Under the pieces are notes generated by a model. The model saw only the letters and a list, made by a program, of their open reading frames with translations, was not told the origin of the DNA and did no database searches. This document shows positions 26,422 to 35,204 of a stretch of DNA of 64,000 nt, piece after piece. Position numbers and translations under genes: made by a program. Each line of letters opens with the position of its first letter. Positions within the stretch are counted from its first letter, which is position 1. The stretch is from CALHVX01 sp964640725 (GTDB lineage Bacteria; Pseudomonadota; Gammaproteobacteria; Pseudomonadales; Azotimanducaceae): assembly GCA_964640725.1 (NCBI GenBank), contig CAZXIJ010000018.1:21012-85011 (forward strand), written 5' to 3'.

Positions 26422-27669
26422 TCAGCTGCGTTGGGCGACCCGGGTACCGTCGGCCAGGCTGGAGTCGGGATACAGAATCAGCTGGGCATCCGGCTCCAGC
26501 CCGCTGACGATTTCCGTCTGCTGGCCGTTGTTCCGGCTCACCTGCACCGGGGTGAGGGCCGCTTGCCCATCGATGACCTGGAACACGGCCCAGCCGCCCT
26601 GGTGCCGGAACAGGGCGCTGGACGGCACGGTAAGGGCATCGGCCGATTCCCAGACAACGATCTGCGCCTCTACGCGGTAACCGTGACCGAGGCTCGCGCG
26701 CTTCGCCAGCGGGTCGGCGAACCGGATGATGGTGTTGACGCGCTGCTCCTCGACGCCCAGCGCAGAGAACTTCGTAAAGCCCCAGGGCTCGACGCGTTCC
26801 ACGACGCCGTTTAACGGGGCTGCCCCGCCCCAGTTGTCGATAATGACGCGGTTGCCGGCAGCCACCTGCACGGCGTCGGTGGAGATCAGCTCGGCGACGA
26901 TTTCCAGATCGTTGGAAATATCGCCGATCTCGACAATGGGCTGCCCCGGGCTGACGGTGGTTTCGCTTTCCTGCATGACTCGCAGAATGCGTCCGGAGAT
27001 CGGCGCGGTCAGCGGGATCGCGCGCCCCTCAGGCCGCGTGAGGTCGCCGCTGGCCCCGTCGCCGCGAGGCGTTTCGTTGAACTCCATCAGCTGAGCCCGG
27101 GCACTGGCGAGCTCCGCCTCCCGCATCGAGATGGCGGCGCGGGCAGTGTCGACGGCAGCGTCAGCGGCTCGTTTCTCGCGCTCCGCCTGGTCGAGGGCCG
27201 CCTGCGATACGGCCGCCTTGCGGGCCAGGGCACGGGACCGGCTCACCTGTGCGTCTGCCAGGTCCTGGCTGGCCATAGCGCTGTTGAGATCAGCGCGAGC
27301 AACGCGCAGACCGGCCTGGGCGGCGCTGACGCCAGCGCGGGCCTGTTCGCGAGTGCGGACATCAATGGCCGAGGGCGGTGCTGGCAGCATGCGCGCGATC
27401 ACCGTCTCGCCGCCGGTTACGGCGTCTCCGGGCTCGACGTCGACCCGCAGCAGGCGTCCGGCGATCGGCGCGCTGACGACGTAGGCGTCGCGCACGCGAG
27501 TTCGCGCTTCCTCATCGATGGTCACCACCATCGCAGCCCGGCTGGCGCTGCCCAGGTCAACCAGTGCGGGCTGCGGCCAGAAGGCGTAGGTCAAACCGAG
27601 CAGCAGCAACGCGCCCAGGGCGAAGGACAGCCAGGCGCGGGGCAGGGTTTTCCGGTGCGGCGATGCCAT
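26422..27669 (-). CDS. HlyD-family periplasmic adaptor of an ABC exporter
   Basis: This 415-residue protein has an N-terminal anchor helix (about residues 13-30). A first lipoyl half (VVSAPIAGRLLRVDVEPGDAV) follows, then a long Ala/Arg/Glu-rich coiled-coil hairpin of about 120 residues. The second lipoyl half is LTAPISGRILRVMQESETTVSPG. The C-terminal beta barrel ends with a membrane-proximal domain (VPSSALFRHQGGWAVFQVIDG). It starts four bases after the permease stop, so the two are coupled. It should bridge the FtsX-type permease to an outer-membrane channel not present in the window. Confidence 0.88.
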   Translation of the reverse strand: MASPHRKTLPRAWLSFALGALLLLGLTYAFWPQPALVDLGSASRAAMVVTIDEEARTRVRDAYVVSAPIAGRLLRVDVEPGDAVTGGETVIARMLPAPPSAIDVRTREQARAGVSAAQAGLRVARADLNSAMASQDLADAQVSRSRALARKAAVSQAALDQAEREKRAADAAVDTARAAISMREAELASARAQLMEFNETPRGDGASGDLTRPEGRAIPLTAPISGRILRVMQESETTVSPGQPIVEIGDISNDLEIVAELISTDAVQVAAGNRVIIDNWGGAAPLNGVVERVEPWGFTKFSALGVEEQRVNTIIRFADPLAKRASLGHGYRVEAQIVVWESADALTVPSSALFRHQGGWAVFQVIDGQAALTPVQVSRNNGQQTEIVSGLEPDAQLILYPDSSLADGTRVAQRS

Positions 27670-27673
27670 GGGC

Positions 27674-30040
27674 TTACTCCCGGGATTTCAGGGCGGAGAC
27701 CAGGTCCAGCCGGTCGATGTCGCGCTTGACGAGCCAGCCGGAGAACGCCGCGGCGATCAGCACGGCCAGGCTGGCGGTGCCGACAGCGCTGGCGTCCAGG
27801 TCTGCAGGGATGGTGTAGAGGTCGGTGCTGAAGCCGGCTGCGATGGCGTCGGTCAGCGCGATGCCGATCATTGTGCCCACGGGCAGGGCGGCCAGCGTGA
27901 TCAGTGCCAGCTCGCCGAGCAGGACAAAAGCGGCCTCGCCGTTCGTGAACCCGATCACGCGCAGGGAGGCCAGGTCGTGCGCCCGCTCGGCAAAGGCAAT
28001 GCGCGCGGAGTTGTAGACAATGCCAAAGGTGATGATCGCCGCAACGATGGCCATGATGTAGCGCATGGCGCCGGAGCCTTCATCCATGACGCGCTGAAAG
28101 GCGCTCCGGGCTTCTTCTCGCAGCGACACGCCGGCGACCGCAGGCATGTGTTTGAGCGCCTCGTAAATGTCCTGGGCCCGTTCTTGATCGATGCGCAGGA
28201 ACGCGCCGGATACCCGGTCGGGTTCTTCGAGGGCGCCATTCAGGGCTGCAAGCTCCAGGTAGGCCGGCGCGCCAAGCAGCGTTTGCGCGATGCCGACGAC
28301 CGGGACCGAGAGCGTCGGGCGCCGGCCCTCGCGGACCTCGATGTGCAACGCCTGTCCGGGAACGATGTTGAGCTTCGCGGCCAGCGATGCGGCGAGGGTG
28401 ATGCCGTCCCCGCGAATGTGGATGGGCCGGACGTCGGCGGTCATTGCCCGGTTCAGGCGCGGTGCCGGCAGCAGCCCGCTCAGGGCGCCGCGGTGCGACC
28501 TGCGCTCGTGGCGCAGAATAACTGGCACGGCACGAAACGGCTCGACCTCGATGACCCCGGGCATGCGCTGCAGCTCGAGCACGGTTTTGCTGCTGAGGGG
28601 CTCAACGAAAGTCACGGTCGCGTCGCTGCGGTCGATGACCTGAAAATTGAGCTCGATGGTGCGGTCAAAACCCGACAGCACCCCGAGGATCGCGACGGAC
28701 AGACCCATGCCGACGGCGATGCCGGCGACTGCGGCGAGCGCCCGGCCGGGCTGCCGGGTCAGCCGGCGAATGACCATGCGGCTGGGCTGATCTACAAAGC
28801 GCTTGAGCGCGTCGGCAATGCGGGCCGAGCGGGAGTAGTCCGCGGGGGCTGCGGGGCGCATCGCGACCGCGGGGGTCAGCGCGAAGACACGCTGCAGCAC
28901 CAGCAGGCCCCCGGCCGATGCGGCCCCCGTGCTCACCAGCATGCCAGTGACCATGGCGGCCGGGTCGACGCGAAAGATCAGGAAGGGAAACTTGAAGTAC
29001 AGCTGGTAGTAACCGGCGAGGGCCTGCCCGGACAAGATGCCCAGCACGCAGCCGAGCACCGCGCCGGCGGCGGCGATCGCGAGCACGAACTTGAGGTAGT
29101 GCAGCACGATCTCTGTGCTGGTGTAGCCGAACGCCTTGAGCAGCCCGATCTGCCCGCGCTCGGCTTCGATCATGCGCGATATGACGATGTACAGCAGGAA
29201 CGCCGCGACCGCCATGAAGATGGGCGGGATGTTGCTGGCAGAGACGCGCAGGCCGCTGATTTCTTCGCTGACAAAGCGGTTGGAAAACTGGTCCTCGAGG
29301 CCGTAGGTGCCAATCGCGCCGTAGGGCTCGAGCAGGCGATCCACGGCGTCCAGCACCGCGGCCTCGCTGGCGCCGCGCTCCAGGGCGATGAGCGCTTCGT
29401 TGAACGCGCCATCGACATCGTAGGCTGCGGCCAGGCTCTTCTCGCTCATCCAGATGACGGCGAAGCGGGCGTCGTCGGGCATCAGCTCGCCGGGCGCTGC
29501 GGAATACAGGAACTCCGGCGACTGCGCGAGGCCGGCGATGCGAAAGTTCCGCCGGGCGCCGTTCATGGTGGCTGCCAGCGTGTCGCCGGGCGCAAGATCG
29601 TGCGCCCGCGCGAAGCCTTCGAGGAGCAGGACTTCGTCCCGGCGGCGCGGGTCGAGGCGGCGTCCGGCGGCCAGATAGATCTCGTTCAGGCGAGGTGCCT
29701 GAAAGTCGGGCAGAGAAACGGCCTGGGCCCGGACGGGGACGGCCTGGCCGTCGATGTCGATGAGCGCGCCGCCCACCACCCGGCCCTCGACGGCGGCGAC
29801 GCCCTCGACCGCGGCGATGCGCGCCAGCAGCCGCTGCGGCGCGCGCTTGACCGGGGCGAATAGGTCCGCCAGCCGGTAGCGCTCGTAGTACGCGGTTCGT
29901 GTTTGCTCCAGAGAACTCACGAGCCCGTCCATCATGACCAGCATCAGTACGCCCACGGCGATAACCAGCGCGATAGCCAGCCCCTGGGTCTTCATGCGCC
30001 ACAGGTCCCGGCCAAGCTTGCGGTCGAGGGGCGCTACCAC
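27674..30040 (-). CDS. FtsX/MacB-type ABC transporter permease with two FtsX domains
   Basis: This 788-residue inner-membrane protein has an N-terminal helix at about residues 17-38 and a periplasmic domain to about residue 260. A three-helix FtsX block follows (about 265-390), then another helix near 435-455, a second periplasmic domain and a C-terminal three-helix FtsX block (about 655-775). This duplicated layout is that of large permeases that work with a LolD/MacB-type ATPase and an HlyD adaptor. Its first seven bases overlap the ATPase gene end and the adaptor gene starts four bases after it, so the three form one unit. Export of lipids, peptides or drugs is possible and cannot be told apart here. 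Confidence 0.9.
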   Translation of the reverse strand: MVAPLDRKLGRDLWRMKTQGLAIALVIAVGVLMLVMMDGLVSSLEQTRTAYYERYRLADLFAPVKRAPQRLLARIAAVEGVAAVEGRVVGGALIDIDGQAVPVRAQAVSLPDFQAPRLNEIYLAAGRRLDPRRRDEVLLLEGFARAHDLAPGDTLAATMNGARRNFRIAGLAQSPEFLYSAAPGELMPDDARFAVIWMSEKSLAAAYDVDGAFNEALIALERGASEAAVLDAVDRLLEPYGAIGTYGLEDQFSNRFVSEEISGLRVSASNIPPIFMAVAAFLLYIVISRMIEAERGQIGLLKAFGYTSTEIVLHYLKFVLAIAAAGAVLGCVLGILSGQALAGYYQLYFKFPFLIFRVDPAAMVTGMLVSTGAASAGGLLVLQRVFALTPAVAMRPAAPADYSRSARIADALKRFVDQPSRMVIRRLTRQPGRALAAVAGIAVGMGLSVAILGVLSGFDRTIELNFQVIDRSDATVTFVEPLSSKTVLELQRMPGVIEVEPFRAVPVILRHERRSHRGALSGLLPAPRLNRAMTADVRPIHIRGDGITLAASLAAKLNIVPGQALHIEVREGRRPTLSVPVVGIAQTLLGAPAYLELAALNGALEEPDRVSGAFLRIDQERAQDIYEALKHMPAVAGVSLREEARSAFQRVMDEGSGAMRYIMAIVAAIITFGIVYNSARIAFAERAHDLASLRVIGFTNGEAAFVLLGELALITLAALPVGTMIGIALTDAIAAGFSTDLYTIPADLDASAVGTASLAVLIAAAFSGWLVKRDIDRLDLVSALKSRE

Positions 30041-30768
30041 TGGATGTCTGCCGGGGCGAGACGGCGGTCGTTGACGGTGACCTCGCGCACCGCGCCATCA
30101 GACATGTCGATGACCCGGTGGGCCATGCCGGCTGTTGCTGCAGCATGGGTGATGATCAGTACGGTCGTGCCGAGGTCGGCGTTGACGTCCTGCAGCACGC
30201 TCAGCACCTGCCGACCGGTGGCCGAATCGAGCGCGCCGGTCGGCTCGTCGCAAAACAGGACCGTGGGTCGCTTGGCAACGGCCCGGGCAATGGCGACCCG
30301 TTGCTGTTCGCCGCCGGACAGCTCGGCGGGAAAATGGTCCGCGCGTTGATCCAGGCCGACGAGCGCGAGGGCCTCGCCGGCGTCCATGGGTTTGTCAGCG
30401 ATCTCGGTGACCAGCTCGACGTTTTCCCGGGCGGTCAGGCTTGGCATCAGGTTGTAGAACTGGAAGACAAAACCGACGTGGTGTCGCCGGTATCGGGTCA
30501 GGCCCGCGTCATCCATGGCGGCGAGGTCCTGATCGAAGAAACGAACCACACCGTCGGTTGCCCGGTCGAGGCCGCCAAGGATATTGAGCAGCGTCGACTT
30601 GCCGGAGCCGGAAGCGCCAAGCAGCACGGCCAGCTCGCCGGAGGGCACAGTGACGTCTGCGCCGCGCAGGGCGTGCACGGCGGCCTGGCCCTCGCCGTAG
30701 ACCTTGGTGACGCCTTCGGCGTGGAAGGCGGGCAGAGACAGATCGAGCTGTGACTCGGGCACTTTCAT
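30034..30768 (-). CDS. LolD/MacB-type ABC transporter ATPase
   Basis: This 244-residue ATPase powers the adjacent permease. It shows Walker A GASGSGKST, Q-loop FQFYNLMPSLTARENV, signature LSGGEQQR, Walker B VLFCDEPTGALD with catalytic Glu, and switch His in IITHAA. It starts 50 bases after the ABC-F gene stop and overlaps the permease start by seven bases. The LSGGEQQR signature with FYNLMP is characteristic of the LolD/MacB/FtsE group. No regulator is encoded in the operon. Confidence 0.93.
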   Translation of the reverse strand: MKVPESQLDLSLPAFHAEGVTKVYGEGQAAVHALRGADVTVPSGELAVLLGASGSGKSTLLNILGGLDRATDGVVRFFDQDLAAMDDAGLTRYRRHHVGFVFQFYNLMPSLTARENVELVTEIADKPMDAGEALALVGLDQRADHFPAELSGGEQQRVAIARAVAKRPTVLFCDEPTGALDSATGRQVLSVLQDVNADLGTTVLIITHAAATAGMAHRVIDMSDGAVREVTVNDRRLAPADIQW

Positions 30769-30818
30769 CGTCTGGGCGTGGCCTGGGCAATAGCAACCGC
30801 ATTGAGCATCTGTTCAGT

Positions 30819-32420
30819 TTACCCGGGATGCCTGGGCGTCGCGGTCGCGGCCGGCTGCAGCACCAACTCGGCGGTGGCGACGGCCGCCACGAAACTCGCG
30901 TCGTGCTCGATCAGCACCATGGTCGGGGCCGCCTCCGCAATGGCAGCTTCCAGGGCCTCCCGCGCGTCGATGTCCAGATAGTTCAGCGGTTCGTCCCACA
31001 GCAGCAGCTGCGACGGCTCAAGCAGAGATCGGGCAACCTCGACTTTCTTGCGCTGCCCGAAAGACATGCGCTCCAGCGGTCCTTCGGCCTGGACGCCGCG
31101 CATGCCGAGGGCGGCGAGGATCTGCCGGAAACGGGTCTCGTCCAGGCCGGCCCGGGCCAGGTGATCGGTCAGCAGCCCGGTGCACCAGGCCGGTTCCTGG
31201 TTGACCACAGAGGCCTCGATGCGTGCGCTGCGCTTGAGTTCGCCGCGGTGGGGCAGCGCATCGCCGGCGAGCAACCGCAACAGCGATGTTTTGCCGATGC
31301 CGTTGGCGCCGCTCACGGCCAGGCGTTGTCCCGGCTCGAGCGCAAAGCTGACAGGCGCAAACAGCGGCGCGACGCGGCAGACCTGCAGGTTGTGGGCAAC
31401 CACGGTGGCGTCGCCCCGGGTGTGTGCCGCGAAGCTCAGCGGGTAGCGCTTTTCGATGTTGTGCATGGCTGCCCGGCGCCCTTCGGCGGCGTGCTCGGCG
31501 CGTTGCTCAGCCGCCAGAGCGCGTTTCATCTGCCGTGCCGCCCGTGCGCCTTCGAAGCCCTTGTCCACGGCCCCGGACTTTTTCGCCTCCCGGGCATGAG
31601 CGCCTTCCCGGCGCGCGCCGGCGGCGTCGGTCAAGCGCTGCGCTTCGCGTCGCAGCTGCTGGTTGCGATCGGCCTGGGCTGCGAGCTGCTGCTGATGGCG
31701 GGCGCGCCAGGCACTGAAGCTGCCCCGGTTCAGCGCCACGTCGTCGCGATTGAGCACCAGCGTTTGCGTGGTGCACAGATCCGCAAAGGTCCGGTCGTGG
31801 GAGACCAGCAGGAACCCGGGCTGGCGGGCCAGGAAGCGGGCCAGCAGCTCGCGCCCGGCCCGGTCCAGATGGTTGGTGGGCTCATCGATGAGCGGGAAGG
31901 CCTGGTCGCTGGCGAACAGCCCGGCCAACAGCAGGCGGGTCGCTTCGCCGCCGCTGAGGCTCGCGAGCGGGCGATGCCAGCGATCCTGCGGCACGTCGAG
32001 CTCGGCCAGCGCCTCGCCCAGCCGGCCTTCCAGGCTGTAGCCGCCCGCGTCGGCGTAGCGCTGCTGCAGCTCGCCGTAGCGTGCCAGGTCCTGTTCCCCG
32101 GCACTGCGCAGGGCTTTGTCCATGGCCGCTTCCCAGTGCCGGTACGGGCCTGCACTGTCCTTGGCGGCCTCCCAGCCGGTCAAGGCTCCGGGGGCGGCGG
32201 GGGGCGCGAACAGGCGAACGCCGGCGGTGCCTTCGACCTGGCCCCGGTCCGGTTGCAGGACGCCGCACAGCAGGCGCAGCAGCGTTGTTTTGCCACGGCC
32301 ATTCCTTCCGGCGAGGCCGGTGCGGGCCTGGCGGCTCAGCGTCAGGTTGAGATCAGAGAAAATCGGGTCAGCCGCTTCGGGATAGCCGAAGTGCACCGCC
32401 CGGCAGATGAGCGTAGACAT
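30819..32420 (-). CDS. ABC-F ATPase resembling Lsa/Vga-type ribosomal protection proteins
   Basis: This 533-residue soluble protein has two ABC domains joined by an arginine/alanine-rich linker (about residues 235-310) and no membrane segment. Domain 1 has GRNGRGKT, LSGGEATR and FPLIDEPTNHLD; domain 2 has GANGIGKTS, MSFGQRKK and LLLWDEPLNYLD. The forms IDEPTNHLD followed by WDEPLNYLD, and GRNGRGKT, are those of the Lsa/Vga resistance branch, which moves drugs off the ribosome by acting at the E site. The ATG at 32420 gives the family N-terminus; an in-frame extension upstream looks non-coding. An AAGGTG lies about ten bases before it. Resistance function is inference; housekeeping translation factors of the same fold are the alternative. 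Confidence 0.85.
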   Translation of the reverse strand: MSTLICRAVHFGYPEAADPIFSDLNLTLSRQARTGLAGRNGRGKTTLLRLLCGVLQPDRGQVEGTAGVRLFAPPAAPGALTGWEAAKDSAGPYRHWEAAMDKALRSAGEQDLARYGELQQRYADAGGYSLEGRLGEALAELDVPQDRWHRPLASLSGGEATRLLLAGLFASDQAFPLIDEPTNHLDRAGRELLARFLARQPGFLLVSHDRTFADLCTTQTLVLNRDDVALNRGSFSAWRARHQQQLAAQADRNQQLRREAQRLTDAAGARREGAHAREAKKSGAVDKGFEGARAARQMKRALAAEQRAEHAAEGRRAAMHNIEKRYPLSFAAHTRGDATVVAHNLQVCRVAPLFAPVSFALEPGQRLAVSGANGIGKTSLLRLLAGDALPHRGELKRSARIEASVVNQEPAWCTGLLTDHLARAGLDETRFRQILAALGMRGVQAEGPLERMSFGQRKKVEVARSLLEPSQLLLWDEPLNYLDIDAREALEAAIAEAAPTMVLIEHDASFVAAVATAELVLQPAATATPRHPG

Positions 32421-32610
32421 GATCTGTAAACACCTTGCGCCGCAGAAGGCGCGCATTTCGAAAACGAAAAGGTTCGGGTGCTTACGGTTGCATGAGCCCT
32501 GATGTCCTGGGCGTTCGGGATGAACGGCTGGCAACAGCTTAGCCTGATTGCGCTGCGTTTGCAGGACGCTCGCGCCGTGCAATGATTCTCCTTTTGCAGC
32601 AGGCACAGCC

Positions 32611-33411
32611 ATGACGGTTCTGGTCTACGATCATCCGCTCTCGCCCTACGGCCAGAAGGTCAAAATTGCGCTCAACGAAAAGGGCGTTGCCTACGACGTG
32701 CAGCTGCCCAGCGGGATCGGTAGCGGCACGGCGGATCAACGGTTCAGCCGTGGCAGTCCCCGGGGCGAGGTGCCGCTGCTCGTGCACGACGAGGCTGCAA
32801 TCTTCGATTCCTCGATCATCCTGGCCTACATCGAAGATGTCTGGCCGGAACCCGCACTGCTCCCCGCTGACCCGCTGGAACGTGCTCGCGTGCGCATGCT
32901 CGAAGACGCCCTGGACACGCACTACGAGGCCATCACCTGGGGCCTGTCCGAGGTGCGCAACTTCAAGCGTGCCAGCGGCGACGAGGCAGCGCGCTTCGAG
33001 CGCACGGCGGCGGCTCAGCTCGAGCGGTGGCATAGCTGGCTGGCTGGCGAGCTGGCCGGGCGCGAGTGGTTCAACGGCGCCAGCTTCGGTTGGGGGGATC
33101 TGAGCGTGCTGCCTTTTGTGAACGGCGCCGTGGCCTTTGGCTACGGGCCGAGCGATGCGTCGCTGCTGGCCTGGCTGGCCCGGGCCAATGCGCGGGACAG
33201 TGTGCGGCCGGTGGTGGCAGCGGCGGCGGCGGTCGCCCTGGACAGCGCGGCAGTCAGCCTGGAAGCGGTTTTTGCTGCGATGGAAGCGGGGCTGTTCAAG
33301 CGGCAGTACCGCGATCACCGGCTGGAATGGATGGTGCGCAGCGGCGGTCTGGACGTCGTGGCGGCCGGGCTCGAGAAGGGCAACATTCGCCTGGTCGAGC
33401 CCTTCGGCTAG
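32611..33411 (+). CDS. glutathione S-transferase-like protein
   Basis: This 266-residue protein has an N-terminal thioredoxin-like domain starting VLVYDHPLSPYGQKVKIALNE. The SPYGQKVK corresponds to the catalytic Ser region of many bacterial GSTs. The glutathione site continues with GEVPLLVHDEAAIFDSSIILAYIE (cis-Pro, then the D/S pair that holds gamma-Glu). The C-terminal helical domain has the N-capping motif SFGWGDLSVLPFVN. The final 40 residues extend beyond most family members and end in EPFG, encoded by a 12-bp repeat unit. The start at 32611 gives the family N-terminus. It is divergent from the ABC-F gene. Confidence 0.85.
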   Translation: MTVLVYDHPLSPYGQKVKIALNEKGVAYDVQLPSGIGSGTADQRFSRGSPRGEVPLLVHDEAAIFDSSIILAYIEDVWPEPALLPADPLERARVRMLEDALDTHYEAITWGLSEVRNFKRASGDEAARFERTAAAQLERWHSWLAGELAGREWFNGASFGWGDLSVLPFVNGAVAFGYGPSDASLLAWLARANARDSVRPVVAAAAAVALDSAAVSLEAVFAAMEAGLFKRQYRDHRLEWMVRSGGLDVVAAGLEKGNIRLVEPFG

Positions 33412-33432
33412 CCGTTTGGCGAGCCCCTCGGC
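33397..33432. repeat. three degenerate 12-bp tandem units spanning a stop codon
   Basis: Units GAGCCCTTCGGC (33397-33408), TAGCCGTTTGGC (33409-33420) and GAGCCCCTCGGC (33421-33432) follow each other. The GST stop TAG is the first triplet of unit 2, so the array begins inside the gene and continues past it. The same unit type recurs at 54391. Confidence 0.8.
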
Positions 33433-33454
33433 GCAGCTGTTTGCCGGCGCAAGC

Positions 33455-33470
33455 GCCCGCCTGAGCGGGC
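33455..33470 (+). terminator. short hairpin terminator after GST
   Basis: GCCCGC-CTGA-GCGGGC is a perfect 6-bp stem with a four-base loop, and CCTTTCC follows shortly after. It sits between the stops of the GST and thiolase genes, which face each other. Confidence 0.5.
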
Positions 33471-33492
33471 ACCGCCTTTCCGCTGGCGACTG

Positions 33493-34635
33493 CTAGCGAG
33501 AAAGGACCGTGACGCCGGACAGGCCGGGCGCACCGTAGACGTGGGTGTAGCCGACCTTCGGCTGGTTCGGCACCTGGCGCTGGCCGGCATCGCCGCGCAG
33601 CTGCAGTGCCACCTCGTACACCTGGCGCAGACCGGAGGCGCCGATCGGCTCGCCGTTCGCGAGGCAACCGCCGTCGGTGTTGACCGGCAGCTTGCCGTCG
33701 ATGTTGGTCCAGCCTTCCTTCAGCCACTTTTCCTGATCGCCGTCGGCACAGAAGCCGTTCTCCGACATGTGCATGATCTCGGCGCCGGACTCCGTGTCCT
33801 GCAGCTGCGCGACCTGGATGTCTTCCGGGCCGATGCCGGCCAGCTCGAAGGCCTGCTTCGAGGCCTGGACCGTTGGGCCGTCGGCGCGATCCAGCGCCTG
33901 GGACTGCGAGAACACTTCGAAGGAGCCGAACTGCCGGGTCTTGACGCTGACGGCCTTCAGGTAGATCGGGTTCGAGGTGTACTGCCGGGCCTTGTCGGCG
34001 CGGCACAGAATCATGGCGCAGCCGCCTTCTGCCGGAGAGCAGAACATGTACTTGCGCAGCGGATCGCAAACCATGGGGGACTCGGCCACGTCCTCGTAGC
34101 TGAAGCCGTTCTTGCGCCAGGCGTTCGGGTTCATAGCGCCATTTTTGTAGTTCTTGACGGCCACGCGAACCAGTGCGTCTTCGGTGATACCGAACTCGTG
34201 CATGTAGCGCTGGATCTTCATGCTGAAGAACTGCGGCGTCAGCGCCATGCCAACGTCGCCGTACCACTTGCCCAGGCCGCTCTTTTCCGGATCAACGGTA
34301 AAGGCGCCCCGGGGGTGCTTGTCGAAGCCCACGGCCATGCCCAGGTCAAACATGCCGGACTGGATCGCCATGTAGGCGGACTGCAGAGCGCTGCCGCCGG
34401 TGGCGCAGCCGTTGGCGACGTTGATGAACTGCAGGCCGGTCAGGCCCAGCTTCGAGACCATGGCGTCGGCGTTGCCGGCGGCCGCACTGCCGCCGTAGGC
34501 GAACTCCATGTCGTTCCAGTCGATGCCCGCGTCCTTCATGGCGACACGGGCTGCGTGAACCCCCTGGTCCAGGCCGGAGACGCCGTCTGTGCGGCCGAAG
34601 GGGTGAATGCCGATACCGATAATGGCGACGTCCAT
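33493..34635 (-). CDS. thiolase / SCP2-type lipid-transfer protein
   Basis: This 380-residue thiolase-fold protein keeps the nucleophilic Cys in NVANGCATGG (about residue 77), with a His near MHMSENGF and the C-terminal NTDGGCLANGEPIGASGLRQ segment. This pattern is that of acetyl-CoA acetyltransferases and of Ltp2-type aldolase/thiolases in steroid and fatty-acid degradation. The next upstream gene encodes a DUF35 OB-fold protein, the usual partner that forms a stable complex with SCP2-type thiolases. Together they end a transcript that starts with the 2-oxoacid dehydrogenase genes. Substrate chain length and direction cannot be read. Confidence 0.87.
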   Translation of the reverse strand: MDVAIIGIGIHPFGRTDGVSGLDQGVHAARVAMKDAGIDWNDMEFAYGGSAAAGNADAMVSKLGLTGLQFINVANGCATGGSALQSAYMAIQSGMFDLGMAVGFDKHPRGAFTVDPEKSGLGKWYGDVGMALTPQFFSMKIQRYMHEFGITEDALVRVAVKNYKNGAMNPNAWRKNGFSYEDVAESPMVCDPLRKYMFCSPAEGGCAMILCRADKARQYTSNPIYLKAVSVKTRQFGSFEVFSQSQALDRADGPTVQASKQAFELAGIGPEDIQVAQLQDTESGAEIMHMSENGFCADGDQEKWLKEGWTNIDGKLPVNTDGGCLANGEPIGASGLRQVYEVALQLRGDAGQRQVPNQPKVGYTHVYGAPGLSGVTVLSR

Positions 34636-34718
34636 GGGATCTCCTTAGCGCTTTGCGCTGGGTCTATTCGTCTGTTGTTTGCTTGATCGCGTTCTGTGTG
34701 CGTTCGCTTGTCGGCGCC

Positions 34719-35159
34719 CTAGAGCTCGTCGACGGGCGTAAAGAAGTAAGAGACGACGTCCTTGCCGTCGCGCTCGATGTACTTTTCGACCACCAGCTCC
34801 ATGTCCATGCCGATCTTCAGGTTGGCGACGTCTGCTGTCTTGATGCGCGTCTGCACCCGGACCTGGCTGGGCAGCTCAACATAGCCAACCCCGAAAGGCT
34901 TGAAGGTGTCGGGGGTTTCCGGGCCGTCGTAGGGCGGCTTGTTCGGCAGGAACCCCTGGATCGTCCAGGTCCAGAGAGTGCCGCGCCGCTCCATCTCGAT
35001 GGTGGTGGTCTGGTCGCCGCAGCAGGCGGGGCAGCCGCTTTGGGCGGGAAAGGTCACAACGCCGCAGTTGTCGCACTTGCTGCCCAGCAGGCGCGGGTCG
35101 TTCGACGGCCAGGTAAACAGCCCTTCGGCAATCGGTACTGAGTTTGCGGTGCTTTCCAT
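34719..35159 (-). CDS. DUF35/OB-fold zinc-ribbon acyl-CoA-associated protein
   Basis: This 146-residue protein has an N-terminal zinc ribbon (CDNC then CPACCGDQ, about residues 29-46). A DUF35-type OB fold follows with GTLWTWTIQGFLPN, FKPFGVGYVEL and a C-terminal DVVSYFFTPVDE strand. Proteins of this family (ChsH2-like) bind and activate SCP2-type thiolases or MaoC hydratases. It lies upstream of the thiolase on the same strand, with 83 bases between them, and downstream of the E2 gene by 45 bases. Confidence 0.88.
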   Translation of the reverse strand: MESTANSVPIAEGLFTWPSNDPRLLGSKCDNCGVVTFPAQSGCPACCGDQTTTIEMERRGTLWTWTIQGFLPNKPPYDGPETPDTFKPFGVGYVELPSQVRVQTRIKTADVANLKIGMDMELVVEKYIERDGKDVVSYFFTPVDEL

Positions 35160-35204
35160 AGATGCTCTCCCTTGGGGGTCAGTGTACGGGCTCGCGGCGC
35201 CGGC

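Noticed and set aside
27668..29863. A 731-codon plus-strand frame antisense to the FtsX permease
   Set aside because: The minus-strand frame has clear membrane domains and gene coupling, so the plus frame is a composition artefact.
32421..32612. N-terminal extension of the ABC-F protein from 32612
   Set aside because: The extension has no homology pattern and crosses the divergent GST start; the usual ABC-F start is at 32420.
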